A stretch of 7,493 bases of DNA from Gammaproteobacteria bacterium (GTDB lineage Bacteria; Pseudomonadota; Gammaproteobacteria; Steroidobacterales; Steroidobacteraceae). Both the position numbers and the translations under genes were made by a program. The notes beneath the pieces were generated by a model. That model searched no databases, was not told where the DNA came from, and saw only the letters and a list, made by a program, of their open reading frames with translations. Positions within the stretch are counted from its first letter, which is position 1, and every line of letters begins with the position of its first letter. The stretch is from positions 1-7,493 of the forward strand of contig PMNQ01000184.1 of the NCBI GenBank assembly GCA_003162555.1, given 5' to 3'. Below, in pieces: positions 6,837 to 7,493 of the stretch.

Positions 6837-6854
6837 GCGGGAATTCAGTCCCGC
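6837..6854. terminator. Small hairpin at the convergent gene junction, possible bidirectional terminator
   Basis: GCGGGA, six bases, TCCCGC form a perfect 6-bp stem between the lipoprotein gene and the oppositely oriented oxidoreductase gene. The right arm lies inside the oxidoreductase coding end and the loop contains its stop codon. There is no T-tract on either side, so intrinsic termination would be weak at best. Confidence 0.3.
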
Positions 6855-7493
6855 ACGCGCAGCAGGATCTTGCCGATGTGGCGGCCGCTTTCCATGAGGC
6901 GGTGCGCCTCGGCGGCCTGCGCCAGCGGGAAAGTCGCGTGCACGTGGACCCGCACGCGCCCGGCCTCGCAAGCGGGCCACACCTCGCGCAGTAGCGCGTC
7001 GCGGATTGCGGTTTTCTCTGCGATCGTGCGCGGCCGCATCGTTGAACCCGTGATCACGAGACGGTTGCGCATCACCGCGTTCAGATCCACTTCGGCCGTT
7101 GAACCCCGTTGCAACGCGATCAGCACCAGCCGCCCGTCCCGCCGCAGCAGGCTGATATTTCGCGGCACATAGTCGCCACCGACCATGTCGAGCACCAGAT
7201 CGACGCCCTCGCCTCCGGTGAGCTCGCGTACGCGCGCCACGAAATCCTCGCTCTTGTAGTTGATCGCCGCGATCGCGCCGAACTCGCGGCAGAAGCGCGC
7301 TTTCTCTTCATCGCCCACCGTGACGATGCACTGCGCACCACGCAGTTTCACCAGCTCGATCGCCGCCAGCCCGATGCCGCTCGAACCGCCGTGCACCAGC
7401 ACGCGCTGTCCGGTGTGTAGTCCGCCGATATCAACGAGGTTCGCCCACACCGTAAACCAGTTTTCGCACAGGCCCGCCGCCTGCTCCAGGCTC
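6845..7493 (-). CDS. NAD(P)H:quinone oxidoreductase-like MDR enzyme, C-terminal part
   Basis: The frame stays open to the right edge, so the N-terminal catalytic-fold third is outside the window; 215 residues are visible of the roughly 325 usual for the family. It starts in SLEQAAGLCENWFTVWANL, the segment just before the Rossmann fold in PIG3-type quinone oxidoreductases. VLVHGGSSGIGLAA (fragment residues 31-44) is the nucleotide-binding glycine motif, and DLVLDMVGGDY and the C-terminal SGRHIGKILLRV are also typical of the family. These zinc-independent medium-chain dehydrogenases reduce quinones or other enone compounds with NADPH in the cytoplasm; the real substrate is unknown. An internal GTG at 7450 is not the start, because family similarity continues upstream of it. 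The gene converges on the lipoprotein gene with 19 bp between stops and is probably unrelated to it. Confidence 0.88.
   Translation of the reverse strand, partial: SLEQAAGLCENWFTVWANLVDIGGLHTGQRVLVHGGSSGIGLAAIELVKLRGAQCIVTVGDEEKARFCREFGAIAAINYKSEDFVARVRELTGGEGVDLVLDMVGGDYVPRNISLLRRDGRLVLIALQRGSTAEVDLNAVMRNRLVITGSTMRPRTIAEKTAIRDALLREVWPACEAGRVRVHVHATFPLAQAAEAHRLMESGRHIGKILLRVRD

Noticed and set aside
7448..7450. GTG as start of a complete 201-residue oxidoreductase
   Set aside because: The frame stays open upstream and encodes SLEQAAGLCENWFT, which matches the family, so the gene is truncated by the window edge and does not start here.

Overview
The window is GC-rich, densely coding DNA, most likely from a high-GC proteobacterium. 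I infer this from the Tad-type pseudopilin genes, the GlyGly-CTERM-like protein tail and the overlapping gene layout; the taxon cannot be fixed from this sequence. No tRNA, rRNA, CRISPR array, insertion sequence or phage gene is visible.

Left part (1-2422, minus strand): a tightly packed operon read leftward. It runs from a small Flp-like pilin (2422-2168) to a TadG-like protein (2184-841), a TadE-like pseudopilin (844-125), and the signal-peptide end of a further exported protein that leaves the window at base 1. Neighbouring genes overlap by 17 bp and 4 bp or are 2 bp apart, so translation is probably coupled. The pilin and TadE share a prepilin-peptidase site with Glu at +5, and TadG keeps the Gly-Gln step without the Glu. 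This looks like the minor-pilin/structural section of a Tad-like secretion or pilus locus. No ATPase, secretin or prepilin peptidase gene lies inside the window.

Middle (2423-2650): a 228-bp divergent intergenic region with a perfect 7+7 inverted repeat and two weaker palindromes, but no convincing sigma70 or sigma54 promoter.

Right part (2651-6825, plus strand): a secreted subtilisin-family (S8) protease with signal peptide, I9-like propeptide, complete Asp/His/Asn/Ser catalytic set, PKD-like domain and a Gly5-hydrophobic-Arg3 C-terminal sorting signal. It is followed, with a TTGA stop/start overlap, by a 673-residue lipoprotein made of two Ig-like domains and about four degenerate beta-rich repeats. 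The pair is probably one transcript that places a protease and a large lipoprotein on the cell surface or in the periplasm. The protease carries 25 residues after its sorting signal. Removing one G from a GGG run would end it at the usual place, so an indel is possible.

Right edge (6845-7493, minus strand): the C-terminal two thirds of an NADPH:quinone oxidoreductase-like MDR enzyme, convergent with the lipoprotein gene and functionally unrelated to it. The two genes are separated by 19 bp with a small hairpin at the junction.

The most interesting items are the protease C-terminus, the coupled protease-lipoprotein pair, the repeat architecture of the lipoprotein, and the shared processing motif in the pilin operon. 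I saw nothing I can defend as a wholly new system.
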